A DNA stretch of 64,000 nt. Origin: Streptomyces xanthophaeus (lineage in GTDB: Bacteria; Actinomycetota; Actinomycetes; Streptomycetales; Streptomycetaceae). Positions 33,209 to 42,053 of the stretch are shown here, piece by piece; the stretch's first letter is position 1, and each line of letters begins with the position of its first letter. The position numbers and the translations under genes are program-made. The notes under the pieces are model-generated. The model was given only the letters and a program-made list of their open reading frames with translations. It ran no database searches and was not told the DNA's origin. The stretch covers positions 3,596,001-3,660,000 of the forward strand of contig NZ_CP076543.1 of NCBI RefSeq assembly GCF_030440515.1, written 5' to 3'.

Positions 33209-34796
33209 CGGTGCCTCCCGAGGCACCGCCGGATCCGCCGTCCGAGCCTCCGCCCTGGCCGCCTGAGCCGCCTGAGCCGCCGCCCGCAGCGTTTCCGCGG
33301 CGGACGAGGACGACCGTCTGGCCGGCGGCGAGGTTCTCGTCGAGCGCGTGGACCGCGCTGAGGCCCTCATGGGTGAACAGCACCTCGACCGGGATGTTCC
33401 GCTCCTTGCCGCCCTCGGTGACGGTGACCGTCGACGAGCCGCCGAGGTCGGTCCAGACGGCCGACACCGGGACGGTCAGCGCGCCCTTGGGGCTGCGCCG
33501 GAGTTCGACGCTGATCTGCTGGGTCGAGCCCTCCTTGGCCTCCGCGCCGGTGGGTACGAACAGGGCCTCGTGCTGGCCGCCCGCGGTGCCGGAGCCGTTG
33601 CCGTTGCCGGCACCCGCACCGTTACCCGCTCCCGCCGTCCCGGCCGTGGCCGCGCCGTCCTGTGCGCCGCTCTTGCCCTGCTGGTCGCCGCTCTTGCCGT
33701 CCGAGGGACTGTCGAGGGAGCCCAGGGTGCCTTCCCGGCCCTCGTACGGGCCGGTGCCGAAGCGGATGACCGCGTCGGCCGGCAGGTCGCGCAGCTGCGT
33801 GCGCTGATCCGCGCTGAGGGCGGCCCGCACCTGGCGGCCGCCGCTGCCGAGGATGGCGAGCGGCTTGTCGGCCGCGTCGCCGACCGCCGCGGTGACCTGC
33901 ACCACCGTGACCGGCAGGGCGCCGACGTACGCGACCTCCGCGGCCGGCAGCACCTCACCGGGCTTGGCCGGCCCGGCGGCGGGCGGCGTGTCCGCACCAC
34001 GGGCGGGCGGCGCGCTCGCGCCACCCGTGCCGTTCGTGCCGCTCGTGCCGTTCGCCCCGGGGGCCGCTCCGGTGCCGCCGTCGGTCTCCGCGCCGCCCCG
34101 GGGAGCCGTGCCGCCTCCCGGGGACGCCCCGCCTCCACGGGCCGTGCCGGAGGTGGAACCGCTGCCGCTGGTGGTGCTCTGCCCCTGCCCTGCGGGCGCC
34201 TCGTACCCGGCCGCCACGTACAGCTTGCGCACCGCCTCGACGGTGGCCGGGCCGTACGTGCCGTTCACCGCCGTCCCGTACAACGGCTGCAGCGCGCGCT
34301 GCAGTTGCTGCACGTCCGGCCCCTTGTCGCCCGCCTTCAGGTCCCGGTACGCGGGGAAGCGCCCCGGGAGCAGCAGGACCGGCCGGCCCGACACCTCCGC
34401 GACGACCGCCCCGGCCTTGAGGCTCTTGCCCGCGGCCGCGGGCAGGGCCGTCACGACCGCGCGGCTGGTGCCCTGCGGCTGAACGCCGGTGATGGTGGTG
34501 CGCGAAGCCGTCTCGACCTTCCCGGTCAGCTCCATCCGCTCGACGAGCTGCTGGTCGGAGACCTTCCCCGTGATCTGGGAGGGCGGGGGCGCGGCCGCGT
34601 TCGAGGCGCGCTGCTCCGGGGTCCTGGCCTGGGAGGCGATCCACCAGACGGAACCGGAGCTGCCGAAAAGCACGACGACGACGGCGGCGACGACCAGGCC
34701 CCGCCTGGACCTCTGCCGCGCACTCGTCGCGACCGTCGCGACCGCACCGGACGGCTGGGCCGCCACCTGTGTCTCATCGGGGTGTTCGAGGCTCAT
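33201..34796 (-). CDS. Membrane-anchored adaptor with peptidoglycan-binding domain (MacA-like)
   Basis: 531 residues. One N-terminal helix (about 33-53) anchors an outer chain. A PG_binding_1-type domain lies at about 148-195 (GDKGPDVQQLQRALQPLYG...GPATVEAVRKLY). Long Gly/Ser/Thr/Asn-rich low-complexity linkers (about 200-270 and 385-415, with GTSGTNGTGG) join barrel-like segments such as RVVVLVRRGN near the end. The plan matches actinobacterial adaptors that link a MacB exporter to the cell wall. It is co-transcribed with the ATPase and permease. Confidence 0.85.
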   Translation of the reverse strand: MSLEHPDETQVAAQPSGAVATVATSARQRSRRGLVVAAVVVVLFGSSGSVWWIASQARTPEQRASNAAAPPPSQITGKVSDQQLVERMELTGKVETASRTTITGVQPQGTSRAVVTALPAAAGKSLKAGAVVAEVSGRPVLLLPGRFPAYRDLKAGDKGPDVQQLQRALQPLYGTAVNGTYGPATVEAVRKLYVAAGYEAPAGQGQSTTSGSGSTSGTARGGGASPGGGTAPRGGAETDGGTGAAPGANGTSGTNGTGGASAPPARGADTPPAAGPAKPGEVLPAAEVAYVGALPVTVVQVTAAVGDAADKPLAILGSGGRQVRAALSADQRTQLRDLPADAVIRFGTGPYEGREGTLGSLDSPSDGKSGDQQGKSGAQDGAATAGTAGAGNGAGAGNGNGSGTAGGQHEALFVPTGAEAKEGSTQQISVELRRSPKGALTVPVSAVWTDLGGSSTVTVTEGGKERNIPVEVLFTHEGLSAVHALDENLAAGQTVVLVRRGNAAGGGSGGSGGQGGGSDGGSGGASGGTDG

Positions 34797-34803
34797 GACA
34801 GTA

Positions 34804-35748
34804 TTAGGACGTCTCTCGCAGTAGATCCTGGGCCTTGCCCTTGGCCTTCGTGATGAGTTCCAGCCACGCCGTGATCTCCGCTTCGTGCTTCACCAGCGAA
34901 GCGGCCGAGGCCTTGCTCTTGGCCTCCCGCGCCTTCGTGTTGAGACCGACCTTCGTGGCGCACCCGGCATCGGTGGTGGCCTGCTTGATCTCGGCACGCT
35001 GGGCGTTGTCGAGCGCCGCGGTGTCACCGTCGGGGATATTCGCGTAATGCGTGAGCGCCGATTCCCTCGCCTTCTCCGGAGTCACTATTTCCGGATAACC
35101 GCCGGACTTCATGCAGGAGGCCCACTCGGAGAGCGCTTTCTGATATCCGTCGTCATCGGCGAGGATATGCGCGCCGTTCTGCTTGACGCTGTTGTAGACC
35201 GTCCAGTTGAGGCGGAGGTATTCCTTCACGTCCCCGTACACGGCCTTGAGGGTTTCACCGCGGCAGCCCTTCGACGGCACCATGACCTTGCCGCCGCCGA
35301 AGTCGAACTCCACACCGCCCTCGGGCTTGTCGACGTACCCGTCCATGGCCATGCTGTGCGCCCGCTTGACGTCCTCGGGCAGCGCGTCGAAGTCGTCCGT
35401 GCCCTCCTGGGCCTTCTGGTTGTCCGACCTGCGCGGGTCCGCCCCGTAGCCCACGGTGCGCGCGGTCTCGGCCGACGGCGAGAGGTCCTCGCTGCGCTTC
35501 TTGCCGGTGTTGGTGGCGGATCCGTTCGCCGGGAAGACCTTGAAGCCCTTGTCGTTCATGCACTTGCGGATCAGTTTGGACTCCGCGTCACGCTCCTGGT
35601 CCAGCGCCGCGTTGGCACTGTCGAGGGCCGTCTGCGCCCTGCGGGCCGTCTCCATGTCCTGCGGGGCTTCCTCCGAGCAGGCAGAGGCGGTTGCGCCCAG
35701 CAGCACCGTCACCGCGATCGCCGTCATACCCCGGGTGCGCTTCTTCAA
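34804..35748 (-). CDS. Lipoprotein of unknown function in the exporter operon
   Basis: 314 residues. Signal peptide with lipobox TASAC (Cys24). The mature part is charged and mostly helical with several cysteines (IRKCMNDKG, SKGCRGE, WASCMKSGG, DAGCATK) that could pair in disulphides; WASCMKSGG-type motifs recur in actinobacterial lipoproteins found next to PG-binding adaptors. No enzymatic motif. The gap to the adaptor gene is only seven bases, so it is probably the substrate-handling or sensing partner of the exporter. Confidence 0.83.
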   Translation of the reverse strand: MKKRTRGMTAIAVTVLLGATASACSEEAPQDMETARRAQTALDSANAALDQERDAESKLIRKCMNDKGFKVFPANGSATNTGKKRSEDLSPSAETARTVGYGADPRRSDNQKAQEGTDDFDALPEDVKRAHSMAMDGYVDKPEGGVEFDFGGGKVMVPSKGCRGETLKAVYGDVKEYLRLNWTVYNSVKQNGAHILADDDGYQKALSEWASCMKSGGYPEIVTPEKARESALTHYANIPDGDTAALDNAQRAEIKQATTDAGCATKVGLNTKAREAKSKASAASLVKHEAEITAWLELITKAKGKAQDLLRETS

Positions 35749-35819
35749 TGTCCGTGTCCTCTTGAAGGTGCGGCCGGGCCGCCTCCGCGACGCGGGGCGA
35801 CCCGGCCTTCAGGCGGTGA

Positions 35820-36203
35820 TCAGCAGCCGTTTCCGTCGTTCAGGGTGTTGCTCGCGCCGTCGTCGTTGGCGTCCCAGTAGTAGTTCACGGAACCGCCGGG
35901 GACGAGGCAGATCTCCACGCCCCACGTCATCCAGCGACCGCCGTAGGTCTTGGACGACTGACCGCGGCGGTTCCACCAGGAGCTGTCGGCCTCGTAGACG
36001 GCCGGCATGTCGATGTCCCAGCGCGCGGACTCGTACTTCGTCCGGTACATCGAGTTGTTCGTGCTGTAGTTGCTGTCCTTGTAGATGCAGAAGTTGCCGT
36101 CGTAACACGTACGGTCCACGGCCGCTGCGGACGGTGCCGCGGCGATGACGCCTGCCACGGCCGCCACCGCTATGAATCCGGCCGAAATCCTCTTACTGAG
36201 CAC
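35820..36203 (-). CDS. Secreted peptidase inhibitor I36-like small protein
   Basis: 127 residues. A Sec signal (helix at about 8-27, cleavage near AAA-VDR) precedes a 98-residue domain beginning RTCYDGNFCIYKDSNYS, a beta/gamma-crystallin-like opening found in the I36 (SMPI-type) inhibitors of Streptomyces. Cysteines at CYDGNFC and the final ICLV/GNGC suggest two disulphides. Rich in Asn, Tyr and Trp and lower in GC than its neighbours. First gene of the lipoprotein-adaptor-ABC operon, so it may be the exported or protected molecule. The protease target is unknown. Confidence 0.8.
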   Translation of the reverse strand: MLSKRISAGFIAVAAVAGVIAAAPSAAAVDRTCYDGNFCIYKDSNYSTNNSMYRTKYESARWDIDMPAVYEADSSWWNRRGQSSKTYGGRWMTWGVEICLVPGGSVNYYWDANDDGASNTLNDGNGC

Positions 36204-36351
36204 TCGTGACTCCCCCTTGTCGGGTGGTGACTGATGCAGTGAGAGGGCAGGGCAGCCGAAGCCCTTCCCCCCGGTCGGCTGAGATCAGGCTAGGCCACGT
36301 CCACCGGAAACAAAAGGTCAATTCACTTTACCCAAGGGACTGTTGATGATT

Positions 36352-36378
36352 GGAATTGATCATTCACCGATCGATTCC
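36352..36378. promoter_or_regulatory. Inverted repeat upstream of the I36 gene
   Basis: Arms GGAATTGATC and GATCGATTCC, nine of ten pairs, 7-base spacer, in an AT-rich island between the divergent I36 and GNAT genes. It is about 150 bases before the I36 start. The rest of 36204-36620 shows no gene. Confidence 0.35.
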
Positions 36379-36620
36379 CGAGGTGCGAATCCATCATTCC
36401 GGCGCACCGCCACCCCCGGCGGAAATTGGGGACGGCGCAGGTCAGCCCCACGGGCACCGGGCCGGGGCGGCGAAGCGACGACGGAGCCGCGCGCCCCGGA
36501 TGCACACGGTCCGGAAGAACCCCGAACTGGCCCTGAAAATCGACGCGTTCACGACCCGCGGCACGCCCGGGAGGCCGAAACCCGTGGGGTGGACGCGCAT
36601 CCCTTCCGTAGGGTGGCCCG

Positions 36621-37187
36621 ATGGAGACGCACGTACGGCTGGAGCCCTGGTCCGCCGGGGACTTCTGGCTGCTGGAGCGCAAGAACGAGCCGGCCATGAC
36701 CCGGTTCCTGGGCGGCCCCGAGCCGGCCGCGAAGCTCGTCGACCGGCAGCGGCGCTACGAGGCCCTGAGCGCGCGGGAGCCGGCCGCCGGCCGGATGTTC
36801 CGCGTCGTGTGGACCCCGGCCGGGGAGGGCCCCGGCCCCGGCGGGCGCACCGAGAGCGTCGGATCCGTGGGCTTCTGGGAGCGGGAGTGGCAGGGCGAGC
36901 CGGTCTACGAGTCCGGCTGGGGCATCCTGCCCGAGTTCCAGGGCCACGGGCTGGCGGTGGCGGCCCTCATGGAACTCCTGGCGTACGTCCGCGCCCACGG
37001 CTCCCGCGACAGCGTCCACGCCTTCCCCGGCACCGACCACCCGGCGTCCAACGCGGTGTGCCGGCGGGCCGGCTTCGAGTACCTGGGCGACGTCGACTTC
37101 GAGTACCCGCCGGGCGTGCCCCACCCGAGCTGCGACTGGCGCTACCGGGTGGGGCGTCCGCCGGGCGGCCTCACGCCGTCAGGATGA
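36621..37187 (+). CDS. GNAT family N-acetyltransferase (RimJ/RimL-like)
   Basis: 188 residues. It opens VRLEPWSAGDFWLLERKNEP, the usual start of the RimJ-like group, and has the acetyl-CoA loop LPEFQGHGLAVAALMELL at about residues 107-124. The last strand FEYLGDVDFEYPPG is followed by a short Gly/Pro-rich tail. Substrate unknown. The final 17 bases overlap the convergent oxidoreductase gene. Confidence 0.86.
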   Translation: METHVRLEPWSAGDFWLLERKNEPAMTRFLGGPEPAAKLVDRQRRYEALSAREPAAGRMFRVVWTPAGEGPGPGGRTESVGSVGFWEREWQGEPVYESGWGILPEFQGHGLAVAALMELLAYVRAHGSRDSVHAFPGTDHPASNAVCRRAGFEYLGDVDFEYPPGVPHPSCDWRYRVGRPPGGLTPSG

Positions 37188-38091
37188 TGCGGCCGCGCAC
37201 CCCGGGCGTCCCCAGCTGGGCGTGCGCCTTCGCGGCCTCGCCGAGCGGGAAGGCGTCCGCGACCCGCAGGGTCAGCACGCCCGCGTCGACCAGGGCCACC
37301 AGGCGGGCCAGGTGCGCCCCGTCCGCCGCGACCTCCTGCTCCACGACCCGGACGCCGCGCTCCGCGGCCGGGGCGTGGTTCGGGATCAGGCCCACGTAGA
37401 CCCCGCCGTCACGTACGGAGTCCAGCGCGGCCCCGCCCAGCACCGCCGCGTCCAGCACCCCGTCCACGGGCCCGGCCGGAGCCGCGCCGCGCGGGACGAA
37501 CCCGGTGGCACCCAGGGACCGTACGAACTCCTCGTCCTCGGAGCCCGCCAGGGCCGTCACCTCCAGCCCGGCCTGCACGGCGAGCTGGACGGCCAGACCG
37601 CCGACGACGCCCGCGGCTCCGGTGATCAGCACCGAGGAGCCGGGGGCGAGCCCCAGCAGGTCCACGGCGCGGGCGGCGGTGAGTCCGGCCAGCGGCAGCC
37701 CGGCCGCGGCCACCGCGTCCACGGTGACCGGGGCGGACGCCACGGCGGTGGCGTCGAGCACCACGTACTGCGCGTGCGTGCCCAGCGGCTTCACCGGCCC
37801 GTAGTGCAGGCCCACGACCCGGTCGCCGGCGCGCAGGCCGGTCACGCCGGCGCCGGTCTCGTCGATCTCCCCCGACACGTCCCAGCCGAGGCCGAGCCGC
37901 TGCCCGGCGCCGCCGAAGATCCCGGCGCGGACCGCGCCGTCCACCGGGTTGAGTCCGGCGGCGGTGACCTTGACGCGGACCTGGCCGGCCGCGGGGCGGG
38001 GCACCGGGACCTCGGCCAGTTCGACCCGCTCCGGGCCGCCGAACCCGGTCACCACGGCCGCCAGCATCGTCTGCTCGCTCAGCTCGCTCAT
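37171..38091 (-). CDS. NADP-dependent quinone oxidoreductase-like protein (MDR)
   Basis: 306 residues. Medium-chain dehydrogenase/reductase with the GroES-like N-terminus (GFGGPERVELAEVPVPRPAAGQ), and the nucleotide loop ITGAAGVVGGLAVQLA at about 152-167. No structural zinc cysteines, so it belongs to the quinone oxidoreductase/enoyl reductase branch. It reduces quinones or reactive enones with NADPH. Divergent from an HxlR regulator; the GTAC-rich palindromes between the two suggest induction by quinones or electrophiles. ATG preceded by GGGAG. Confidence 0.9.
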   Translation of the reverse strand: MSELSEQTMLAAVVTGFGGPERVELAEVPVPRPAAGQVRVKVTAAGLNPVDGAVRAGIFGGAGQRLGLGWDVSGEIDETGAGVTGLRAGDRVVGLHYGPVKPLGTHAQYVVLDATAVASAPVTVDAVAAAGLPLAGLTAARAVDLLGLAPGSSVLITGAAGVVGGLAVQLAVQAGLEVTALAGSEDEEFVRSLGATGFVPRGAAPAGPVDGVLDAAVLGGAALDSVRDGGVYVGLIPNHAPAAERGVRVVEQEVAADGAHLARLVALVDAGVLTLRVADAFPLGEAAKAHAQLGTPGVRGRIILTA

Positions 38092-38189
38092 CTTCGTATC
38101 TCCCGTTCTCCGATGCGCCCGTTCACTCGCTCATTCGTTCGCGTGTTCACGTGTTCGCGCGTTTCCGATGAGCACTAACTTAGGGAGAG

Positions 38190-38247
38190 GTACTCTCTTT
38201 TCGTAAGTACGCACTCGAAGGTGCGTACCCGACCCGGAAGTGGGTAC
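38190..38247. promoter_or_regulatory. GTAC-rich operator cluster for the HxlR regulator
   Basis: Three overlapping dyads: GTACT/AGTAC at 38190-38194 and 38206-38210; GTACGCAC/GTGCGTAC at 38207-38228 (perfect, 6-base spacer); and GTACCC/GGGTAC at 38225-38230 and 38242-38247. Neighbouring sites share the GTAC bases. HxlR/QorR-type regulators are known to bind GTAC-type palindromes, and the cluster ends two bases before the regulator's ATG. Confidence 0.6.
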
Positions 38248-38249
38248 CC

Positions 38250-38666
38250 ATGGCCACCACCACCGCCGCGGCCCGCCGCGAGGAAGCCCGTTTCGCCTAC
38301 GACGCCTTCCTCAAGGAGTGCCCCACCGGCCAGCTCCTGGCCCGCATCAGCGACAAGTGGGTCGGCCTCATCGTCAGCGCCCTCGGCCAGGCCGAGAACC
38401 GCTCCATGCGCTACAGCGACCTCGGCCGCAAGATCCCCGGCGTCAGCCAGAAGATGCTCACCCAGACCCTCCGCTCCCTCGAACGCGACGGCCTCGTCAC
38501 CCGCACCGTCACCCCCACCGTCCCCGTCCGCGTCGACTACCGCCTCACCGACCTCGGCAGCAGCCTCGGCTGCCTCCTGTCCTCCGTGAAGCTCTGGGCC
38601 GAGAACCACTTCGACGAGGTCAGCGCCCACCGCACCACCTACGACCAGGCCACCGCGACGTCGTAA
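38250..38666 (+). CDS. HxlR family transcriptional regulator
   Basis: 138 residues. Winged helix-turn-helix: WVGLIVSALGQAENRSMRYSDL followed by GVSQKMLTQTLRSLERDGLVTR (shown in parts; about residues 40-90) and the wing TPTVPVRVDYRLT. A single early cysteine (KECPTGQLL, Cys25) is positioned like the redox-sensing cysteine of HxlR/QorR/YodB regulators, so oxidation or alkylation may release it from DNA. Likely represses itself and the divergent quinone oxidoreductase. Confidence 0.92.
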   Translation: MATTTAAARREEARFAYDAFLKECPTGQLLARISDKWVGLIVSALGQAENRSMRYSDLGRKIPGVSQKMLTQTLRSLERDGLVTRTVTPTVPVRVDYRLTDLGSSLGCLLSSVKLWAENHFDEVSAHRTTYDQATATS

Positions 38667-38707
38667 TTCGGCCGCGGCCACCGCCCCGGAAATGGCATGC
38701 TGAGCAG

Positions 38708-39436
38708 GTGAACGGACCCGGCATTCAGCTCACCCTCGCCCCCGAACTGCGCCTCTTCGCCCCGCCCAGCCGGCGCGCCGACCGCGTACCGACCACCACC
38801 GACGGCGCCTCGAGCCTCGGCCACGTCGTCGAATCGGCCGGCGTCCCGCTCACCGAAGTCGGCCGCCTCCTCGTCGACGGCCACGAGGTACCCGTCTCCT
38901 ACGTGCCCCAGGACGGCCAGAACGTCGAGGTGTACGGCGTCGAACGGCCCCAACAGATCCCCGGCGCCCCGCTCCGCTTCCTCCTCGACGTCCACCTCGG
39001 CACCCTCGCCCGCCGCCTGCGCCTGCTCGGCGTCGACGCCGCCTACGAGAACGAGGACATCGGCGACCCCGCCCTCGCCACCCGCTCCGCGGCCGAACGG
39101 CGCGTACTGCTCTCCCGCGACCGCGGACTGCTGCGCCGCCGCGAGCTGTTCGCCGGCGCGTACATCTACAGCGACAACCCCGACGAGCAACTGCGCGACG
39201 TACTGGGCCGGTTCGCGCCCACCCTCGCGCCGTGGACCCGCTGCACCGCCTGCAACGGCCCACTCCACGAGGCCGACAAGGAGAGCGTCGGCGACCGCCT
39301 GGAACACGGCACGCACCGCTCCTACGACGTGTTCGCGCAGTGCACCGAGTGCGAGCGCGTCTACTGGCGCGGCGCCCACCACGCCCGCCTGGAACGGATC
39401 GTCGACGAGGCCCTCGTGGAATTCGGCACCGCCTGA
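38708..39436 (+). CDS. Mut7-C ubiquitin-like and RNase domain protein
   Basis: 242 residues. The N-terminal 85 residues form a ubiquitin-like (Mut7_ub) domain; the second part is a Mut7-C PIN-like RNase domain starting RFLLDVHLGTLARRLRLLGVD, with acidic residues Asp in LLDVH and in LLSRDRGLL, and a zinc ribbon from CTACNGPL and CTECERVYWRG. The chain is complete for this family. It is predicted to be an RNase whose target is unknown. GTG start close after AGCAGG. It follows HxlR by 41 bases. Confidence 0.88.
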   Translation: MNGPGIQLTLAPELRLFAPPSRRADRVPTTTDGASSLGHVVESAGVPLTEVGRLLVDGHEVPVSYVPQDGQNVEVYGVERPQQIPGAPLRFLLDVHLGTLARRLRLLGVDAAYENEDIGDPALATRSAAERRVLLSRDRGLLRRRELFAGAYIYSDNPDEQLRDVLGRFAPTLAPWTRCTACNGPLHEADKESVGDRLEHGTHRSYDVFAQCTECERVYWRGAHHARLERIVDEALVEFGTA

Positions 39437-39451
39437 GCCCTGCCCGGGCGG

Positions 39452-39486
39452 CGGGCCCGGCGGGCGAAGCCGGCGGGCCGGGCCCG
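39452..39486. terminator. Bidirectional terminator-like dyad
   Basis: Arms CGGGCCCGGC and GCCGGGCCCG, perfect over ten bases, 15-base GC-rich loop able to pair further. Lies between the convergent Mut7-C gene and the secreted-protein gene, 12-16 bases from each stop. Confidence 0.6.
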
Positions 39487-39498
39487 GACCGGGCGGGC

Positions 39499-39987
39499 CT
39501 AGAACGCGTAGGCGTCGCCCGTGTCCAGCGCCAGCACCACGTGCTCGTTGTTGGCGTGGTTCCGGTCCGTCGCACCGCCGTTCCACCACGTGTCGACCCG
39601 CACCGCCACCTCCGGCGTCCGCTCCCGCAGCTCCAGCATCAGCCCGATGTGCCGCCCCCGCCCGTGCAGCGGCAGCGGCCCCGTCTCGCACACCACCTCG
39701 CGCAGACCCGCCCGCGCACAGCCCTCCGACAGCTCCTGCCGGTCCGCGAGCTCCGCCGACAGCCGCACCCGCACCGTCGCGTTCGGCAGCGCGGCGGGCC
39801 CGTCGTTCTCCGGGACCAGCCAGATCCGCAGCCGCGCCCCGGACAGGGCCACCCGGCCGTGGTAGGCCACATCGGCCTCCGGCCCGTCCCCCGTCGACGC
39901 CTGCGCAGACCCGGGAACACCCGCGCCGAGCGCCAGCAAACCCGCCACCACCACACTTCGTACGGCACCACGGCGCACCGACACCAC
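39499..39987 (-). CDS. Small secreted protein of unknown function
   Basis: 162 residues. Signal peptide with helix SVVVAGLLALGAGV and cleavage near AQA-STG. The mature 130 residues are beta-rich (ARLRIWLVPENDG, NATVRVRLSAEL, VAVRVDTWWNGG) with one cysteine pair (GCARAG, VCETG), like a fibronectin- or CARDB-type sandwich with NNEH near the end. No active-site motif. Secreted, role unknown. Confidence 0.78.
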   Translation of the reverse strand: MVSVRRGAVRSVVVAGLLALGAGVPGSAQASTGDGPEADVAYHGRVALSGARLRIWLVPENDGPAALPNATVRVRLSAELADRQELSEGCARAGLREVVCETGPLPLHGRGRHIGLMLELRERTPEVAVRVDTWWNGGATDRNHANNEHVVLALDTGDAYAF

Positions 39988-40086
39988 CTCCTCGCGCGGA
40001 GGCTAGCCACCGGCACCCCCGACCGGTCGGACCATCACACGAACGAGGGCGCGCCCACCCCCATCTGCCGTGCGTACCTTTGAGCC

Positions 40087-40431
40087 ATGCCGCTCACCCT
40101 CCTGGCCCGCTCCGCCGCCCTCTTCCTCCTCGCCGCACTCCTGGAGATCGGCGGCGCCTGGCTCGTCTGGCAGGGCGTCCGCGCCCACAAGGGCTGGGCA
40201 TGGATCGGCGCCGGAGTGATCGCCCTCGGCCTCTACGGCTTCGCCGCCACCCTCCAGCCCCAGGGCGACTTCGCCCGCGTCCTCGCCGCCTACGGCGGGG
40301 TCTTCGTCGCCGGATCCCTCGTATGGGGCGTCGTCGCCGACGGCTACCGCCCCGACCGCTGGGACATCACGGGAGCCCTGGTCTGCCTCGCCGGCATGGC
40401 CCTGATCATGTACGCCCCGCGCGGTCGCTGA
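40087..40431 (+). CDS. YnfA family membrane protein
   Basis: 114 residues with four membrane helices, the usual size for the family. Diagnostic parts are [16 protein letters not shown] near the start and [26 protein letters not shown] in parts near 75-100. YnfA proteins are related to small multidrug exporters (SMR fold), but the function here is unproven. Short, single transcription unit ahead of the SDR gene (55 bases). Confidence 0.92.
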   Translation: MPLTLLARSAALFLLAALLEIGGAWLVWQGVRAHKGWAWIGAGVIALGLYGFAATLQPQGDFARVLAAYGGVFVAGSLVWGVVADGYRPDRWDITGALVCLAGMALIMYAPRGR

Positions 40432-40485
40432 GCCGCGCCTATGCTGGCGGGTATTCGCCCGTACGAACGACCGAGGAGCCCGCAC

Positions 40486-41250
40486 ATGAGCACGGCCGCC
40501 ACCCGAACCGCCGTAGTCACCGGCGCGAGCAGCGGCATCGGCGCGGCCACCGCCCGACAGCTCGCCGCAGCCGGCTACCACGTCGTCCTCACCGCCCGCC
40601 GCAAGGACCGCATCGAAGCCCTCGCCGCCGAGCTCACCGAGGCCGGCCACCAGGCCACCGCGCACGCCCTCGACGTCACCGACCGCACCGCCGTCGACGC
40701 CTTCGCCGCCTCCCTGGCCCGCTGTGACGTCCTCGTGAACAACGCCGGCGGCGCCATCGGAGCCGAGCCCGTCGCCACCGGCGACCCCGCCGACTGGCGC
40801 ACGATGTACGAGGTCAACGTCATCGGCACCCTCCACGTCACCCAGGCCCTGCTCCCCGCCCTCACCGCCTCCGGCGACGGCACGGTCGTGGTCCTCTCCT
40901 CCACCGCCGGCCACTCCACGTACGAGGGCGGAGCCGGCTACGTCGCCGCCAAGAACGGCGCCCGCGTCCTCGCCGAGACCCTGCGCCTGGAGATCGTCGG
41001 CCAGCCCGTACGCGTCATCGAGATCGCCCCGGGCATGGTCAAGACCGAGGAGTTCGCGAAGACCCGCTTCCGCGGCGACGCGGAGAAGGCAGAGAAGGTC
41101 TACGCGGGCGTCGCCGAACCCCTCTCCGCCGACGACGTGGCCGACACCATCACCTGGGCCGTGACCCGCCCCAGCCACGTCAACATCGACCTCCTGGTGG
41201 TCCGCCCCCGCGCCCAGGCCTCGAACACCAAGGTCCACCGCGAGCTCTAA
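40486..41250 (+). CDS. SDR family oxidoreductase
   Basis: 254 residues. Rossmann motif TGASSGIGAAT at about residues 12-22, the NNAGG segment, and the catalytic Ser (VLSSTAGHS) with Tyr and Lys in GYVAAKNG. The end has the GMVKTEEF stretch typical of the classical SDR active-site lid. Probably NADP-dependent, as in YdfG-type 3-hydroxy acid dehydrogenases; substrate not predictable. ATG 40486 is preceded by GAGGAG. It overlaps the convergent deacetylase stop by four bases. Confidence 0.93.
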   Translation: MSTAATRTAVVTGASSGIGAATARQLAAAGYHVVLTARRKDRIEALAAELTEAGHQATAHALDVTDRTAVDAFAASLARCDVLVNNAGGAIGAEPVATGDPADWRTMYEVNVIGTLHVTQALLPALTASGDGTVVVLSSTAGHSTYEGGAGYVAAKNGARVLAETLRLEIVGQPVRVIEIAPGMVKTEEFAKTRFRGDAEKAEKVYAGVAEPLSADDVADTITWAVTRPSHVNIDLLVVRPRAQASNTKVHREL

Positions 41251-41918
41251 AGGACCCCCGCCGCCTTCAGGTGCGGCATGAGGGCCGCCGGCTTCAGCCC
41301 GGCGGCCCTCGCCGCGTCCAGGGCCCGCTGGAGGTCCGCCGCCAGCGTCGGCGTGAAATGCAGCAGCACGATGTCCCCGGCCTGCAGCCGCGGCGTGGGC
41401 GGCGTCTCGCCCCAGGTGGTGAAATCGTGCGTCCAGGTGATCAGCGCCTTCACCCCGCACGCCTTGGCCGCGAGCCGCACGTCGTCGTTCACCGCCCCGT
41501 ACGGCGGCCGCAGCAGCTTCGGCGTCCGCCCGAAGGCCGCCTGGAGCTGCTCCCCCGCCCCGCACACCTCGGAGTCCTTGCCGGCGGCGTCGAGCGTCGT
41601 GAGGTCCGGGTGGTTGACGGTGTGGTTCTCGACGCCGACCCGCCCTTCCTCCGTGAGCCGGGTGAAGTACCCGGTGTCGTACGAGGCCGCCCCGGGCAGC
41701 AGGAACAACGAGGCGGGCACCCGCTTCTCCAGCAGGATCCGGGCCGCGGCGGGATCGTGGTTCCAGCCGTCGTCGATGGTGATGAAGACGACCTTCTCCC
41801 GGGTCGGCACATGCGACACGACGGGCGGCAGCCCCGTCCGCGCCTGGGCCGACCCGGCGGCCCCGAGGGCGAGTGACAACGACGCGAGCGCGGCGGTTAG
41901 CACGCGGGATCTCCACAT
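41247..41918 (-). CDS. Secreted polysaccharide deacetylase
   Basis: 223 residues. A signal peptide (LTAALASLSLALGAAGSAQA) precedes a NodB domain. The catalytic set looks complete: TIDDGW (Asp49-Asp50), HTVNH (His99 and His103, metal) and RPPYG near 137. Likely removes acetyl groups from peptidoglycan or chitin oligomers outside the cell. ATG 41918 follows AAGGTG at six bases; the frame to 41927 adds only three residues. Stop overlaps the SDR stop. Confidence 0.9.
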   Translation of the reverse strand: MWRSRVLTAALASLSLALGAAGSAQARTGLPPVVSHVPTREKVVFITIDDGWNHDPAAARILLEKRVPASLFLLPGAASYDTGYFTRLTEEGRVGVENHTVNHPDLTTLDAAGKDSEVCGAGEQLQAAFGRTPKLLRPPYGAVNDDVRLAAKACGVKALITWTHDFTTWGETPPTPRLQAGDIVLLHFTPTLAADLQRALDAARAAGLKPAALMPHLKAAGVL

Positions 41919-42053
41919 GCGACACACCTTGGTCTAGACCACCTTGGCGGGTCAACCCTCTTACCTCAAGCGGAAGTTGACGCCCCGCACCCCTGAGGCC
42001 CGTATGGGTGAATGCACACGGAATGTCGGCGGCCACGGCTACGCTCCGGGAGC

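Noticed and set aside
33550..34200. Repeats in the adaptor gene as a mobile element or array
   Set aside because: They are low-complexity Gly/Ser/Thr/Asn linker codons within one open frame.
38240..39436. A 398-residue fusion of the HxlR region with the Mut7-C protein
   Set aside because: The first 156 codons are a shadow of the HxlR gene in another frame; the Mut7-C protein starts at the GTG at 38708.
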